NCBI RefSeq assembly: GCF_006715725.1
Contig: NZ_VFNU01000001.1
Coordinates: forward strand, 4,278,001 to 4,342,000
Direction: 5' to 3'
Source: Nocardioides sp. SLBN-35
GTDB lineage: Bacteria > Actinomycetota > Actinomycetes > Propionibacteriales > Nocardioidaceae
DNA: 64,000 bases
Position 1 is the first letter of the stretch. The number at the start of each line of letters is the position of its first letter. The translations under genes were made by a program, and so were the position numbers. Shown in pieces: positions 16,431-23,841 of the stretch. Below the pieces are notes generated by a model that saw only the letters and a list, made by a program, of their open reading frames with translations, made no database searches and had not been told where the DNA came from.

Positions 16431-17896
16431 GCCTGGCCGTCCCGCCGCCACCGCCCGTCGCCTGGCAGCGCCTCGACCCACGCATGCTGCTGGTGCATCC
16501 GATCAAGGAGGTCGGCAAGTTCCTGCCGGTCCTCGTGGGCCTGCTCGTCGCCGGCGGCGCGTCCGGCACCGGTCCTTGGGCACTGCTGGGCGTCGGCATC
16601 CCGGTCGCGCTCGGCGTCGTGCGCTACCTGACCACGACCTACCGGATCGCCGGCGGGCGGGTCGAGCTGCGGCGCGGACTGCTGCAGCGGCACACGCTGT
16701 CGACGCCGGTCGACCGGGTCCGCACCGTCGACCTGACCGCGTCGCCGGTCCACCGCCTGCTCGGGCTGACGACGGTCGTGATCGGCACGGGCAGCGTCAC
16801 CAGCGACAGCGACGAGCGGCTCGCGCTCGACGCACTGCCGCAGGAGGAGGCGGCCCGGCTGCGTGCCGAGCTGCTGCACACCGCCCGTCCTGCCGACGGC
16901 GGCTCCGTCCTGCCCGGCGAGCAGGCCGAGCAGGAGCAGGTGGTGGCGCGCTTCGTGCCACGCTGGCTCTGGTACGCGCCGTTCAGCGGCACCGCCCTCG
17001 TCGGGCTCGGCGCGATCCTCGCCACCGGCGCCCAGCTCAACGAGTCGATCCAGATCCGGGTCAGCGAGGAGGACCTCGCCGCCATCGACCTGACCCTCGT
17101 CGTCGGGGTCGTGCTCGGCGCGATCGTCCTCGTCGTCCTGCTCGCCGTCGGCGGCTACCTCGTCACGAACGGCGGGTTCGTCCTGAGCCGGTACGGCGCG
17201 GCCTGGCACGTGCGCCGCGGCCTGCTCACCCGCCGCGAGACCAGCATCGACGTCGCCCGCCTCGCGGGCGTCAGCCTCGGCGAGCCCGCGGCGCTGCGGG
17301 TCGCGCGCGGGCGCCGCGTGGGCGCGATCGTCACCGGCCTGAGCGGCGACCGGGCCGGCTCGGCGGTGCTGCTGCCGCCGGCGCCGCGGACGACCGGGTA
17401 CGACGTCGCGGCGGCCGTGCTCGGCACCCCGGCTCCGGTGTCCGCGGCACTGCTCCCCCACGGCCGCGCGGCGACGACCCGTCGCTACAGCCGGGCGCTG
17501 CTCGGTGCGCTCCCCTTCGTGCTCACGGCGGTGGTCGCCGTCCTGGCCGGCGGTCCGGCCTGGCTGCTCGCCGGTGCCCTGCTCCCGGTCATCGTCGCGC
17601 TCGCGCTGGCGACCGACCGGGCCCGCGCACTGGGGCACGCGTTCGTCGACGGCCACGTCGTGATGCGCTCCGGCTCGGTCCTGCGCAGCCGGGACGCGGT
17701 CGCGGCGGGACACGTGATCGGCTGGAACCAGCGCGCCACGTGGTTCCAGCGTCGCGCCGGCCTGGTCGCGCTGGCCGCCACGACCGCCGGCGGCAAGGGA
17801 CAGGTGCACGTGCCCGACGTACCCGCGGACGCGGCGATCGCGCTCGCGGAGGCCGCCACCCCGGGCCTGGTCGGCCAGTTCCTGGAGGAGCGATGA
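16427..17896 (+). CDS. Multi-PH-domain membrane protein (YdbT-like)
   Basis: 489 residues with three DUF304/PH-like repeats separated by pairs of membrane segments (hydrophobic pairs near residues 28-60, 185-245 and 360-395). Repeat starts look alike: YRIAGGRVELRRGLLQRHT, TNGGFVLSRYGAAWHVRRG and FVDGHVVMRSGSVLRSRD. Length and architecture match YdbT. Relatives have been tied to membrane-stress or antimicrobial protection in Bacillus; here this is an inference. It overlaps both neighbours by four bases (GTGA at the front, ATGA at the end), so the three genes form one operon. Confidence 0.85.
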   Translation: MSLAVPPPPPVAWQRLDPRMLLVHPIKEVGKFLPVLVGLLVAGGASGTGPWALLGVGIPVALGVVRYLTTTYRIAGGRVELRRGLLQRHTLSTPVDRVRTVDLTASPVHRLLGLTTVVIGTGSVTSDSDERLALDALPQEEAARLRAELLHTARPADGGSVLPGEQAEQEQVVARFVPRWLWYAPFSGTALVGLGAILATGAQLNESIQIRVSEEDLAAIDLTLVVGVVLGAIVLVVLLAVGGYLVTNGGFVLSRYGAAWHVRRGLLTRRETSIDVARLAGVSLGEPAALRVARGRRVGAIVTGLSGDRAGSAVLLPPAPRTTGYDVAAAVLGTPAPVSAALLPHGRAATTRRYSRALLGALPFVLTAVVAVLAGGPAWLLAGALLPVIVALALATDRARALGHAFVDGHVVMRSGSVLRSRDAVAAGHVIGWNQRATWFQRRAGLVALAATTAGGKGQVHVPDVPADAAIALAEAATPGLVGQFLEER

Positions 17897-18294
17897 GCGG
17901 CCGGCCCGACGGCACCTACGCACCCGTCGAGGACGACCGCCCCGACCCGGGCGAGGTCGTGTGGGCGTGGGTGCCCTACGAGGACGACCCGAGCCAGGGC
18001 AAGGACCGGCCGGTCCTGGTGATCGGCACGGCCACGGGCAACGACGGTCGCGAGGTCCTGCACGCCCTCGCCCTGACCAGCAAGGACCACGACCGCGACG
18101 AGGCCCAGGAGGCCGCCGCGGGCCGGTACTGGATGGACATCGGCACCGGCGCCTGGGACCCGCGCGGCCGGCCGAGCGAGGTTCGGCTCAACCGGCTGCT
18201 GGTCCTCGCGGCGTCCGGCGTACGACGCGAGGGGGCCGCCCTGGCCCCGGCGGTCTACGCCGAGGTGATCGCAGCCCGGCGGCTCTTCAGCTGA
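17893..18294 (+). CDS. PemK/MazF-like domain protein without antitoxin
   Basis: 133 residues with the PemK/MazF-type SH3-like fold: PDPGEVVWAWVPYEDDP, then GKDRPVLVIG near residue 40, the most conserved part of the family. MazF proteins are RNA endonucleases paired with an antitoxin, but no antitoxin gene is adjacent; the partner gene upstream encodes a PH-domain membrane protein and overlaps by ATGA. The active-site Thr/Ser cannot be assigned with confidence from sequence alone. It may be a domesticated or non-toxic member. The 3' end overlaps the convergent TetR gene by 8 bases. Confidence 0.7.
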   Translation: MSGRPDGTYAPVEDDRPDPGEVVWAWVPYEDDPSQGKDRPVLVIGTATGNDGREVLHALALTSKDHDRDEAQEAAAGRYWMDIGTGAWDPRGRPSEVRLNRLLVLAASGVRREGAALAPAVYAEVIAARRLFS

Positions 18295-18991
18295 GCCCGA
18301 GGTCCTCGGCGAGCGTGGCGAGGTGGTGCTCGAAGAGCGCTGCCGGGTCGCCGAACGCCCCGGGGCCGTACTGGCCGAACACCTCGAAGCTGATGCAGCC
18401 GAACATCCCGGCCCAGACCAGCACGCCGGCCACGATCACCTCGTCGGGCAGGTCGACGCCGAACTGCGCGCGCACCTCGTCGAAGCCCGCGACCAGCGTC
18501 GGCGGGACGGGGGCGGCCGGCTCCCGCACGGCCAGGGCGCCGTCGGCGAGCGCTGCCGCGGCCAGCTCGAGCAGCACCCGGACCACGCGGGTGCCGGGGC
18601 CGGTGGTCTGCTCGGCCGGGGCCTGGTAGCCGGGCACGGGGGCGCCGTACAGCAGGGCATAGGTGGCGGGCTCGCCCAGTGCCCAGGCGCGCACCGCCCG
18701 CCCGAACGCCAGGAACCGGTCGCGGTGGCTGCCCCGGTCGACCGCGGGGCGGCGCAGCGCCGTCTCGACCGCGTCGGCCATCTCGTCGTAGCCGTCGACG
18801 ACGAGGAGCGTCAGCAGGTCGTCGCGGCTCTTCACGTAGCGGTAGACCGCCGACGAGACCACGCCGAGGTCTCGGGCGACGGCGCGCAGCGAGAGTGCGG
18901 CCGCGCCGTACTCCGCGAGGTGCTGGCGCCCGATCCGGGTGATGTCCTCCATCGTCTGCGCGCGGGCACGTGCCCGTGGAGTGGTGGCCAT
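18287..18991 (-). CDS. TetR/AcrR family regulator (WHG-type C-terminus)
   Basis: 234 residues. The N-terminal helix-turn-helix (SLRAVARDLGVVSSAVYRYV, about residues 35-55) is a clear TetR DNA-binding domain; the ligand domain contains ALLYGAPVPGY, typical of the WHG-type TetR C-terminus. It is divergent from the NAD-binding epimerase-like gene, with a GTTCGTGAAC palindrome and a related direct-repeat pair in between. It probably represses the divergent gene and itself. The ligand is unknown. Confidence 0.85.
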   Translation of the reverse strand: MATTPRARARAQTMEDITRIGRQHLAEYGAAALSLRAVARDLGVVSSAVYRYVKSRDDLLTLLVVDGYDEMADAVETALRRPAVDRGSHRDRFLAFGRAVRAWALGEPATYALLYGAPVPGYQAPAEQTTGPGTRVVRVLLELAAAALADGALAVREPAAPVPPTLVAGFDEVRAQFGVDLPDEVIVAGVLVWAGMFGCISFEVFGQYGPGAFGDPAALFEHHLATLAEDLGLS

Positions 18992-19007
18992 GACCGCATC
19001 ATGCCAC

Positions 19008-19017
19008 GTTCGTGAAC
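19008..19017. promoter_or_regulatory. Palindrome upstream of TetR gene
   Basis: GTTCGTGAAC is a perfect 10-bp palindrome 17 bases before the TetR start, inside its promoter region. A CATGAT box lies between it and the ATG. A possible autoregulatory half of the divergent control region. Confidence 0.35.
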
Positions 19018-19032
19018 AGTTGCCGCAAAAGT

Positions 19033-19101
19033 GAGCAGTGCTCTTGCTTTTCGTTCCACGAGCAGGCATCCTCGAAATGGAGAGCACCGCTCTCGCTTTC
19101 C
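19033..19101. promoter_or_regulatory. Paired operator-like repeats upstream of epimerase-like gene
   Basis: Two 20-base direct repeats at 19033-19052 and 19082-19101 agree at 16 positions. Each begins with its own inverted repeat: GAGCA-G-TGCTC and AGAGC-ACC-GCTCT. They lie between the TetR gene and the gene it faces, which fits a two-site TetR operator; the second is just 18 bases before the ATG. Confidence 0.55.
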
Positions 19102-19119
19102 CCCAGGAGAGGAAACCCC

Positions 19120-20070
19120 ATGAACCACCACGTCGTCACCGGAGCCGGACCGGTCGGCAGCACCATCGCCCTGCAGCTCGCCGACCGGGGCGAGCACGTC
19201 GTCCTCGTCACCCGCTCGGGCAGCGGCCCGGAGCACCCGCTCATCTCGCGGCGCCGCGCCGACGTCGCCCAGCCGGGCGCGCTCGACGCGCTCCTCGAGG
19301 GTGCGGTCGCCGTCCACCACTGCGTCCACGCGTCGCGCTACGACGCCGCGACCTGGCGCGCCGAGCTGATCCCCACCGAGCAGGCCCTGCTCGCGGCGGC
19401 CGGCCGGGCCGGCGCGGTCGTCGTCTTCCCCGAGAGCCTCTACGCCTACGGCCAGGTGGCGGGACCGATCACCGAGGACCTGCCGCGCGACGCGTCCGGG
19501 GGCAAGCCCGGGATCCGGACCGAGCTGCTGCGCGCCCGCGCCGCGTCGGCGACCGCGACCGTCAGCGTGGCGGCCTCGGACTTCCTCGGCCCGCGGGTGC
19601 TCACCTCCCACGCGGGCGAGCGGCTGGCATCGGCCATCCTGTCCGGGCGCACCCTGCGCGTGGTCGGCAGCCTCGACCAGCCCCACTCGTTCACCTACGT
19701 GCCCGACCTGGCGGCAGCGATGATCCGCGCCGCGGCCGACCCCGCCCTGCACGGCTCGTTCCTGCACGCGCCCACCGGCCCGGCCCTCACCCAGCGCGAG
19801 CTGGCGACGGCGTTCGCCGCGGCCGCCGGCGTACCGCTCCCCCGGCTCGGCGCGATCTCGGCCGGCATGCTGCGCACCGTCGGCCTCGTGCACCGCGACA
19901 CCCGGGAGCTGGCCGAGATGAGCTTCCAGTTCACCGCGCCGTTCGTGCTCGACTCGCGATACAGCGAGCAGCGCCTCGGCCTGGCGCCGACGCCGTTCGA
20001 CACCGCGATCCGCGAGACCGTCGCGTGGTGGCAGGCCCGGCGCGAGACCGGTGCCGCGCTCAGCGCATGA
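19120..20070 (+). CDS. NAD(P)-dependent epimerase/dehydratase family protein
   Basis: 316-residue short-chain Rossmann protein of the extended (epimerase) type. The nucleotide-binding loop is GAGPVGSTIAL at the N-terminus, a variant of GxxGxxG. The Tyr of the catalytic pair fits ESLYAYGQVAGP near residue 110, but the following Lys of YxxxK is not present. Substrate and reaction therefore cannot be stated. GGAGAGGA gives a good ribosome site before the ATG at 19120. Divergent TetR regulation is likely. The 3' end overlaps the convergent diiron-oxygenase gene by 11 bases. Confidence 0.78.
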   Translation: MNHHVVTGAGPVGSTIALQLADRGEHVVLVTRSGSGPEHPLISRRRADVAQPGALDALLEGAVAVHHCVHASRYDAATWRAELIPTEQALLAAAGRAGAVVVFPESLYAYGQVAGPITEDLPRDASGGKPGIRTELLRARAASATATVSVAASDFLGPRVLTSHAGERLASAILSGRTLRVVGSLDQPHSFTYVPDLAAAMIRAAADPALHGSFLHAPTGPALTQRELATAFAAAAGVPLPRLGAISAGMLRTVGLVHRDTRELAEMSFQFTAPFVLDSRYSEQRLGLAPTPFDTAIRETVAWWQARRETGAALSA

Positions 20071-20944
20071 GCAAGGACGCGCGCCAGACCTTGCGGTCGC
20101 GCTCGGAGACCATTGCGTTCTCCTGCAGAACCGGCATCACCTTCTCGCCCATCCAGGCGATCGTCTCCCGGTAGCTCTCGTTGCCGAGCGCCTGGCGCCG
20201 CGCCTCCTGCGGGTCGAGCCCGACGACCTTGTAGACGTCCGGGTGGACCAGCGAGCGCATCGTCACGTAGGCGACCTGGGCCGTCATCGCCTGGTGCCAG
20301 CGCAGCTTGGTGCGGCCCAGGCCGCGCACCGACTTCGCGAGCTCGTCGCGGGCGAAGGTGACGTGCCGGGCCTCCTCGGTGACGTGGATCCGGGCGACCA
20401 TCCGGGTCAGGGGCTGGATCCGCTCGTCGCGCATCATCTCGCGCTGCCAGCGGTCGACGGGCTCCTCGCCGATCAGGATGCCGGCGTACGCACTGGCACC
20501 GCGCAGTGCGAGCGGACCGAGCCGTGCGAGCCGGTGGGGCGTGGGCCGAGGGCCGTACGCCGGCACCCCCATCGACCCGATCGCCCGGCCGAACATCACG
20601 GTGTGCCGGGTCTCGTCGCCGACCTCGGTCAGCGCGAACTGGGTGCGGGCGGAGGTGGGGTCCTCCCGGTAGGCGTCGCGCAGCAGGATCTGCATGAGCA
20701 CGATCTCGAACCAGATCCCGACGCTGGCGATGCTCGCGACCTCGTGCATGGACAGGGTGATCCGCTGCTCCTCGCTGAGCGCCCTCCACATCGGGGTGCC
20801 GTAGAGCGACATCCGCTCGGGCTGCATCCACCACAGCCCGGGGACGGGAGGAGCACTCCAGTCGAGGTCGACCTCCGGGTCGTACGACTGGCGGGCGGTC
20901 GAGCGCAGCAGCCGCTCGGACAGCGCGTCATCGACGAGGGTCAC
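20060..20944 (-). CDS. AurF-type diiron oxygenase
   Basis: 294 residues of the AurF (p-aminobenzoate N-oxygenase) family of diiron proteins. Iron-ligand motifs are visible as EVGDETRHTVMF (near residue 145) and VTEEARHVTFARDE (near 205), each with the E-x-x-H arrangement, plus an earlier Glu in the MHEVASIASVG helix. AurF itself oxidises an aryl amine to a nitro group; many relatives have unknown substrates. The GTG start has AGGAGG four bases upstream. It is divergent from a TetR/DUF4873 pair with a TTACCG-T-CGGTAA operator between. Confidence 0.85.
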   Translation of the reverse strand: MTLVDDALSERLLRSTARQSYDPEVDLDWSAPPVPGLWWMQPERMSLYGTPMWRALSEEQRITLSMHEVASIASVGIWFEIVLMQILLRDAYREDPTSARTQFALTEVGDETRHTVMFGRAIGSMGVPAYGPRPTPHRLARLGPLALRGASAYAGILIGEEPVDRWQREMMRDERIQPLTRMVARIHVTEEARHVTFARDELAKSVRGLGRTKLRWHQAMTAQVAYVTMRSLVHPDVYKVVGLDPQEARRQALGNESYRETIAWMGEKVMPVLQENAMVSERDRKVWRASLLMR

Positions 20945-20966
20945 GGGTCCTCCTGAGACATAGGTA

Positions 20967-20979
20967 TTACCGTCGGTAA
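20967..20979. promoter_or_regulatory. TetR operator between diiron oxygenase and TetR gene
   Basis: TTACCG and CGGTAA flank a single T: a perfect 13-base symmetric site 23 bases before the oxygenase start and 23 bases before the TetR start. The TACTCT -10 box of the TetR gene (20990-20995) follows, so the site covers its -35 region. Confidence 0.65.
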
Positions 20980-21002
20980 CGGATAAAGGTACTCTTCTCC
21001 CC

Positions 21003-21686
21003 ATGGCCCCCCACGTCAAGAGCGACGGACGCACCACCCGCTGGGAACGACACCGCGCTGAGCGCCGCGAGGAGTTCGTGCTCGCGGCCGTGCGCGCCAT
21101 CGACAGCCTCGGGCCGGACGCCTCGGTCGCCGACATCGCAGCGGAGGCCGGGGTCAGCAAGCCGGTGCTCTACCGCTACTTCGCCGACAAGAGCGAGCTG
21201 CACGCCGCGGTCGGCGCCTGGGCGGCCGACCTGGTGCTGGCCCGGGTGCTCACGGCGGTGCTCGCGCCCGCCTCGGCCCGCGACCGGGTCACGGCCGGCG
21301 TGGCGGCGTACCTCGACACCCTCGGCGAGCACCCCCAGGCCTTCCTCCTGCTCAGCAGGCCCGCCGGCGGCACCGACCCGCTCGCGGCGGGCAAGGACCA
21401 GATCGCCGCGAAGCTGACCCGCCTGCTCGGCGACGCACTGCGCCACCTCGGCGGCGACACCGGCGCGGCCGAGCCGTGGGCGCACGCGGTCGTCGGCCTC
21501 GGCACCTCCGTCGGCCAGTGGTGGCTCGAGCGGCACACCGTCTCGCGCAGCGCAGCAGCCGGCTACCTCAGCGACTTCATCTGGCACGCCCTGTCCGGCG
21601 CCGCGGCCGAGAGCGGCGTCGACCTGTCCCGCCTCGACGCGGGCGACAGCGACGTCACGCCGATCCGCACGCAGAAGCGCCGATGA
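21003..21686 (+). CDS. TetR family regulator of the diiron oxygenase module
   Basis: 227 residues with an N-terminal TetR helix-turn-helix (SVADIAAEAGVSKPVLYRYF, about residues 40-60) and an all-helical ligand domain. TACTCT ends seven bases before the ATG, so the mRNA is probably leaderless. It is divergent from the AurF-type gene and overlaps the DUF4873 gene by ATGA, so the three form one regulatory unit around the TTACCG/CGGTAA site. Confidence 0.88.
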   Translation: MAPHVKSDGRTTRWERHRAERREEFVLAAVRAIDSLGPDASVADIAAEAGVSKPVLYRYFADKSELHAAVGAWAADLVLARVLTAVLAPASARDRVTAGVAAYLDTLGEHPQAFLLLSRPAGGTDPLAAGKDQIAAKLTRLLGDALRHLGGDTGAAEPWAHAVVGLGTSVGQWWLERHTVSRSAAAGYLSDFIWHALSGAAAESGVDLSRLDAGDSDVTPIRTQKRR

Positions 21687-21982
21687 GCGCGGCGCCGCAG
21701 CCCGGGCTCCACGAGCCGCAGGAGGCGTACGACGGCCCGGCGGTCCTGGTGGCCGCCGGCACCGAGCACCCCGTGTCGGTGACCCTGCGCGGCGCCTTCC
21801 AGCCGCTCGACGGGCACTTCCACTGGTACGGTCGGATCGCGGTCGACAGCGCGCTCGACGCCGTCCGCAGCGGGTCCGCGGTGACCCTGCGGACCGTTCA
21901 CGGGGAGGCCGACGGCAAGGTCGCCGACGTCGACCCGTGGGGTCGGTTCCGGGTCAGCGGGACCGGGCGGCCGCCGTTCTGA
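21683..21982 (+). CDS. DUF4873 domain protein
   Basis: 99 residues made of a single small beta-rich domain: YDGPAVLVAAG, TLRGAFQPLDGHFHWYGRI and DVDPWGRFRVSGTG match DUF4873, which elsewhere occurs alone or fused to flavin monooxygenases. Its function is not known. Start ATG overlaps the TetR stop (ATGA). The link to an oxygenase here fits an accessory role in an oxidation pathway, which is an inference from context. Confidence 0.7.
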   Translation: MSAAPQPGLHEPQEAYDGPAVLVAAGTEHPVSVTLRGAFQPLDGHFHWYGRIAVDSALDAVRSGSAVTLRTVHGEADGKVADVDPWGRFRVSGTGRPPF

Positions 21983-21990
21983 GCGCCCGC

Positions 21991-22014
21991 CAAACCGTTC
22001 GATCGAACGGTTTG
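21991..22014. terminator. 24-bp perfect palindrome after DUF4873 gene
   Basis: CAAACCGTTCGA is followed directly by its reverse complement, 8 bases past the DUF4873 stop. Its central 20 bases recur, with one change, in the hairpin at 22038-22069. Position between convergent genes favours a terminator; a loop-free palindrome could also be a protein site. Confidence 0.55.
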
Positions 22015-22037
22015 AGCCGCTTGTTGTAGCACCAACT

Positions 22038-22069
22038 CCCCCGAACCGTTCGATTGAACGGTTCGGGGG
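22038..22069. terminator. 14-bp hairpin after XRE-cupin gene
   Basis: CCCCCGAACCGTTC and GAACGGTTCGGGGG pair perfectly over a GATT loop, 3 bases beyond the stop of the minus-strand XRE gene. It shares its AACCGTTCGA core with the palindrome at 21991-22014. Stable, but no U run. Confidence 0.6.
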
Positions 22070-22072
22070 ATG

Positions 22073-22585
22073 TCAGCCGGGCGTGACGATCACGTTGACC
22101 GCCTCCAGCGGCGCGTCGGGACCGGCCCGGTAGGCGTGCGGCACGTCGGCGGCGAACCTCACGTGGTCGCCCGGGCCGACGGCGAGCACCCGGCCGCCGT
22201 GCTCGACCTCGCCCACGCCCTCCAGGACGACGAGCTGCTCCTCGACGCCGCCGGAGTGCGCCGGGGAGATCCGCTCAGCACCCGGGGCGAGCCGGATCAG
22301 GTAGACCTCCGTGGTGCGGCCGGGCTCGCGCACCACCCGGACCCGGGTGGTGACCATGCCGCCGTGGGCGAGCACGGCGCCGTCATGGTCGTCGACGAGC
22401 GCCGCCAGCGGTACGCCGAGCGGCGCCGCGACGGCATACAGCGTGTCGAGCGTGGGGTTGCGCCGACCGGTCTCGAGCTCGGACAGCGAGCCCTTCCCGA
22501 TCCCGGCCTGGGCGGCCAGGGCGGACAGCGACAGGCCCCGCGCCTCGCGCAGCGCCCGGATCCGGGCGCCGACCTCTCGCGCCAT
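22073..22585 (-). CDS. XRE family regulator with cupin domain
   Basis: 170 residues: an N-terminal XRE helix-turn-helix (about residues 5-60; LSLSALAAQAGIGKGSLSEL) and a C-terminal cupin_2 domain (about 95-165; GGVEEQLVVLEG, VGPGDHVRFAADVPH). Such regulators bind a small ligand in the cupin barrel. It is divergent from benE, with a near-perfect GTTCCGTA/TACAGAAC palindrome between them, and so is the likely regulator of benzoate-type uptake. The cupin metal-ligand His pattern is incomplete. Confidence 0.88.
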   Translation of the reverse strand: MAREVGARIRALREARGLSLSALAAQAGIGKGSLSELETGRRNPTLDTLYAVAAPLGVPLAALVDDHDGAVLAHGGMVTTRVRVVREPGRTTEVYLIRLAPGAERISPAHSGGVEEQLVVLEGVGEVEHGGRVLAVGPGDHVRFAADVPHAYRAGPDAPLEAVNVIVTPG

Positions 22586-22605
22586 CGCCGCCCACCGCCT
22601 AGAGT

Positions 22606-22621
22606 GTTCCGTATACAGAAC
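22606..22621. promoter_or_regulatory. Operator between XRE-cupin gene and benE
   Basis: GTTCCGTATACAGAAC is symmetric except for one base pair. It lies 20 bases before the XRE start and 29 bases before the benE start, next to a TAGAGT sequence at 22600-22605 that could be the benE -10 box. Likely the XRE-cupin binding site. Confidence 0.6.
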
Positions 22622-22650
22622 GCCGCACCGGTGTTCCCGGAGGAGGCGGC

Positions 22651-23841
22651 GTGTCCGAGGAGACTACTCACGGTCCCGTGATGGCGGGCGTCGTCACGGC
22701 CCTGGTCGGGTTCAGCAGCTCGTTCGTCGTGGTGCTCGCCGGCCTGGTCGCGGTCGGCGCCACCCCCGCGCAGGCCGCGTCCGGTCTCGCCACGCTGTTG
22801 GTGACCCAGTCGCTCGGCATGCTGTGGCTCTCGCTGCGGCACCGGATCCCGGTCACCCTCGCCTGGTCCACCCCGGGTGCCGCGCTGCTCGCGACCTCCA
22901 CCGGCGTCACCGGCGGCTGGTCGGCCGCCGTCGGCGCGTTCGTCGCGACCGGCGTGCTGATCGTGCTGACCGCGCTCGTGCCGAAGGTCGGCGACCTCGT
23001 CGCAGCCATCCCGCACAGCCTGGCCCGCGCGATGCTGGCCGGCGTCCTGCTACCGCTGTGCATCGCGCCGGTCACTGCCCTGGTCGACTCCCCCGCCGCC
23101 GTCGCCCCGCTCGTCATGACCTGGCTGGTCCTGCTCCGACTCGCCCCTCGCTGGGCGGTGCCGGGCGCCCTCCTCGTGGCCCTCGGGACCGTGCTCGCCA
23201 CCGCGCGGATCGACGCCGCCGACCTCGCCCCGCACCTGGCCTGGACCACGCCCACCTGGTCGCTGTCCGCACTGGTCGGCATCGCACTGCCGCTGTACGT
23301 CGTCACGATGGCCTCGCAGAACGTGCCGGGCGTCGCGGTGATGAGCGGCTTCGGCTACCGGGTCCCCTGGCGCGAGTCGCTCGCCGTCACGGGGATCGGC
23401 ACCGTCGCCGGCGCTCCCACCGGCGGGCACGCGATCAACCTCGCCGCGATCAGCGCGGCCCTGTCCGCCGGCCCCACCGCCGGCCCGGACCCGCGGCGGC
23501 GCTGGATCGCCGCGGTCAGCGCGTCGGTCGCCTACCTCGTGCTCGCCGTGGCCAGTACGGCGCTCGCCACGCTCGTCGCCGCAGCGGCGGACGGGGTGAT
23601 GCAGGCGGCAGCCGGACTGGCCCTGCTGGGCACCCTCGGCGCCGCGCTCGCCGAGGGGCTCGCCGACCCGGCCGAGCGCGAGCCCGCGGCCGCGACGTTG
23701 GTGGTCGCGGCCTCCGGTGTGACCGTGCTCGGGATCGGCGCCGCGTTCTGGGCGCTGGTCGCCGGGCTGTTGCTGCGGGGGTTCCTGCGGGCCGGGCGAG
23801 CGCCGGTCGTCAGGCCGTCTGAGCGAACATCGTCGACCTGA
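22651..23841 (+). CDS. benE: BenE family benzoate/H+ symporter
   Basis: 396-residue inner-membrane transporter of the BenE family with about 12 hydrophobic segments across the whole length. Characteristic stretches are SSFVVVLAGLVAVGATPAQ, TLAWSTPGAALLATST and GAPTGGHAINLAAI. It should take up benzoate or a related carboxylate with protons. The GTG start has AGGAGG four bases before it. No benzoate-degradation genes are in the window. Its last 32 bases overlap the convergent SpoIID-type gene. Confidence 0.85.
   Translation: MSEETTHGPVMAGVVTALVGFSSSFVVVLAGLVAVGATPAQAASGLATLLVTQSLGMLWLSLRHRIPVTLAWSTPGAALLATSTGVTGGWSAAVGAFVATGVLIVLTALVPKVGDLVAAIPHSLARAMLAGVLLPLCIAPVTALVDSPAAVAPLVMTWLVLLRLAPRWAVPGALLVALGTVLATARIDAADLAPHLAWTTPTWSLSALVGIALPLYVVTMASQNVPGVAVMSGFGYRVPWRESLAVTGIGTVAGAPTGGHAINLAAISAALSAGPTAGPDPRRRWIAAVSASVAYLVLAVASTALATLVAAAADGVMQAAAGLALLGTLGAALAEGLADPAEREPAAATLVVAASGVTVLGIGAAFWALVAGLLLRGFLRAGRAPVVRPSERTSST

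Noticed and set aside
17893..18294. Complete type II toxin-antitoxin pair
   Set aside because: Both adjoining genes encode other products (membrane PH protein, TetR regulator); no small antitoxin frame fits between them.
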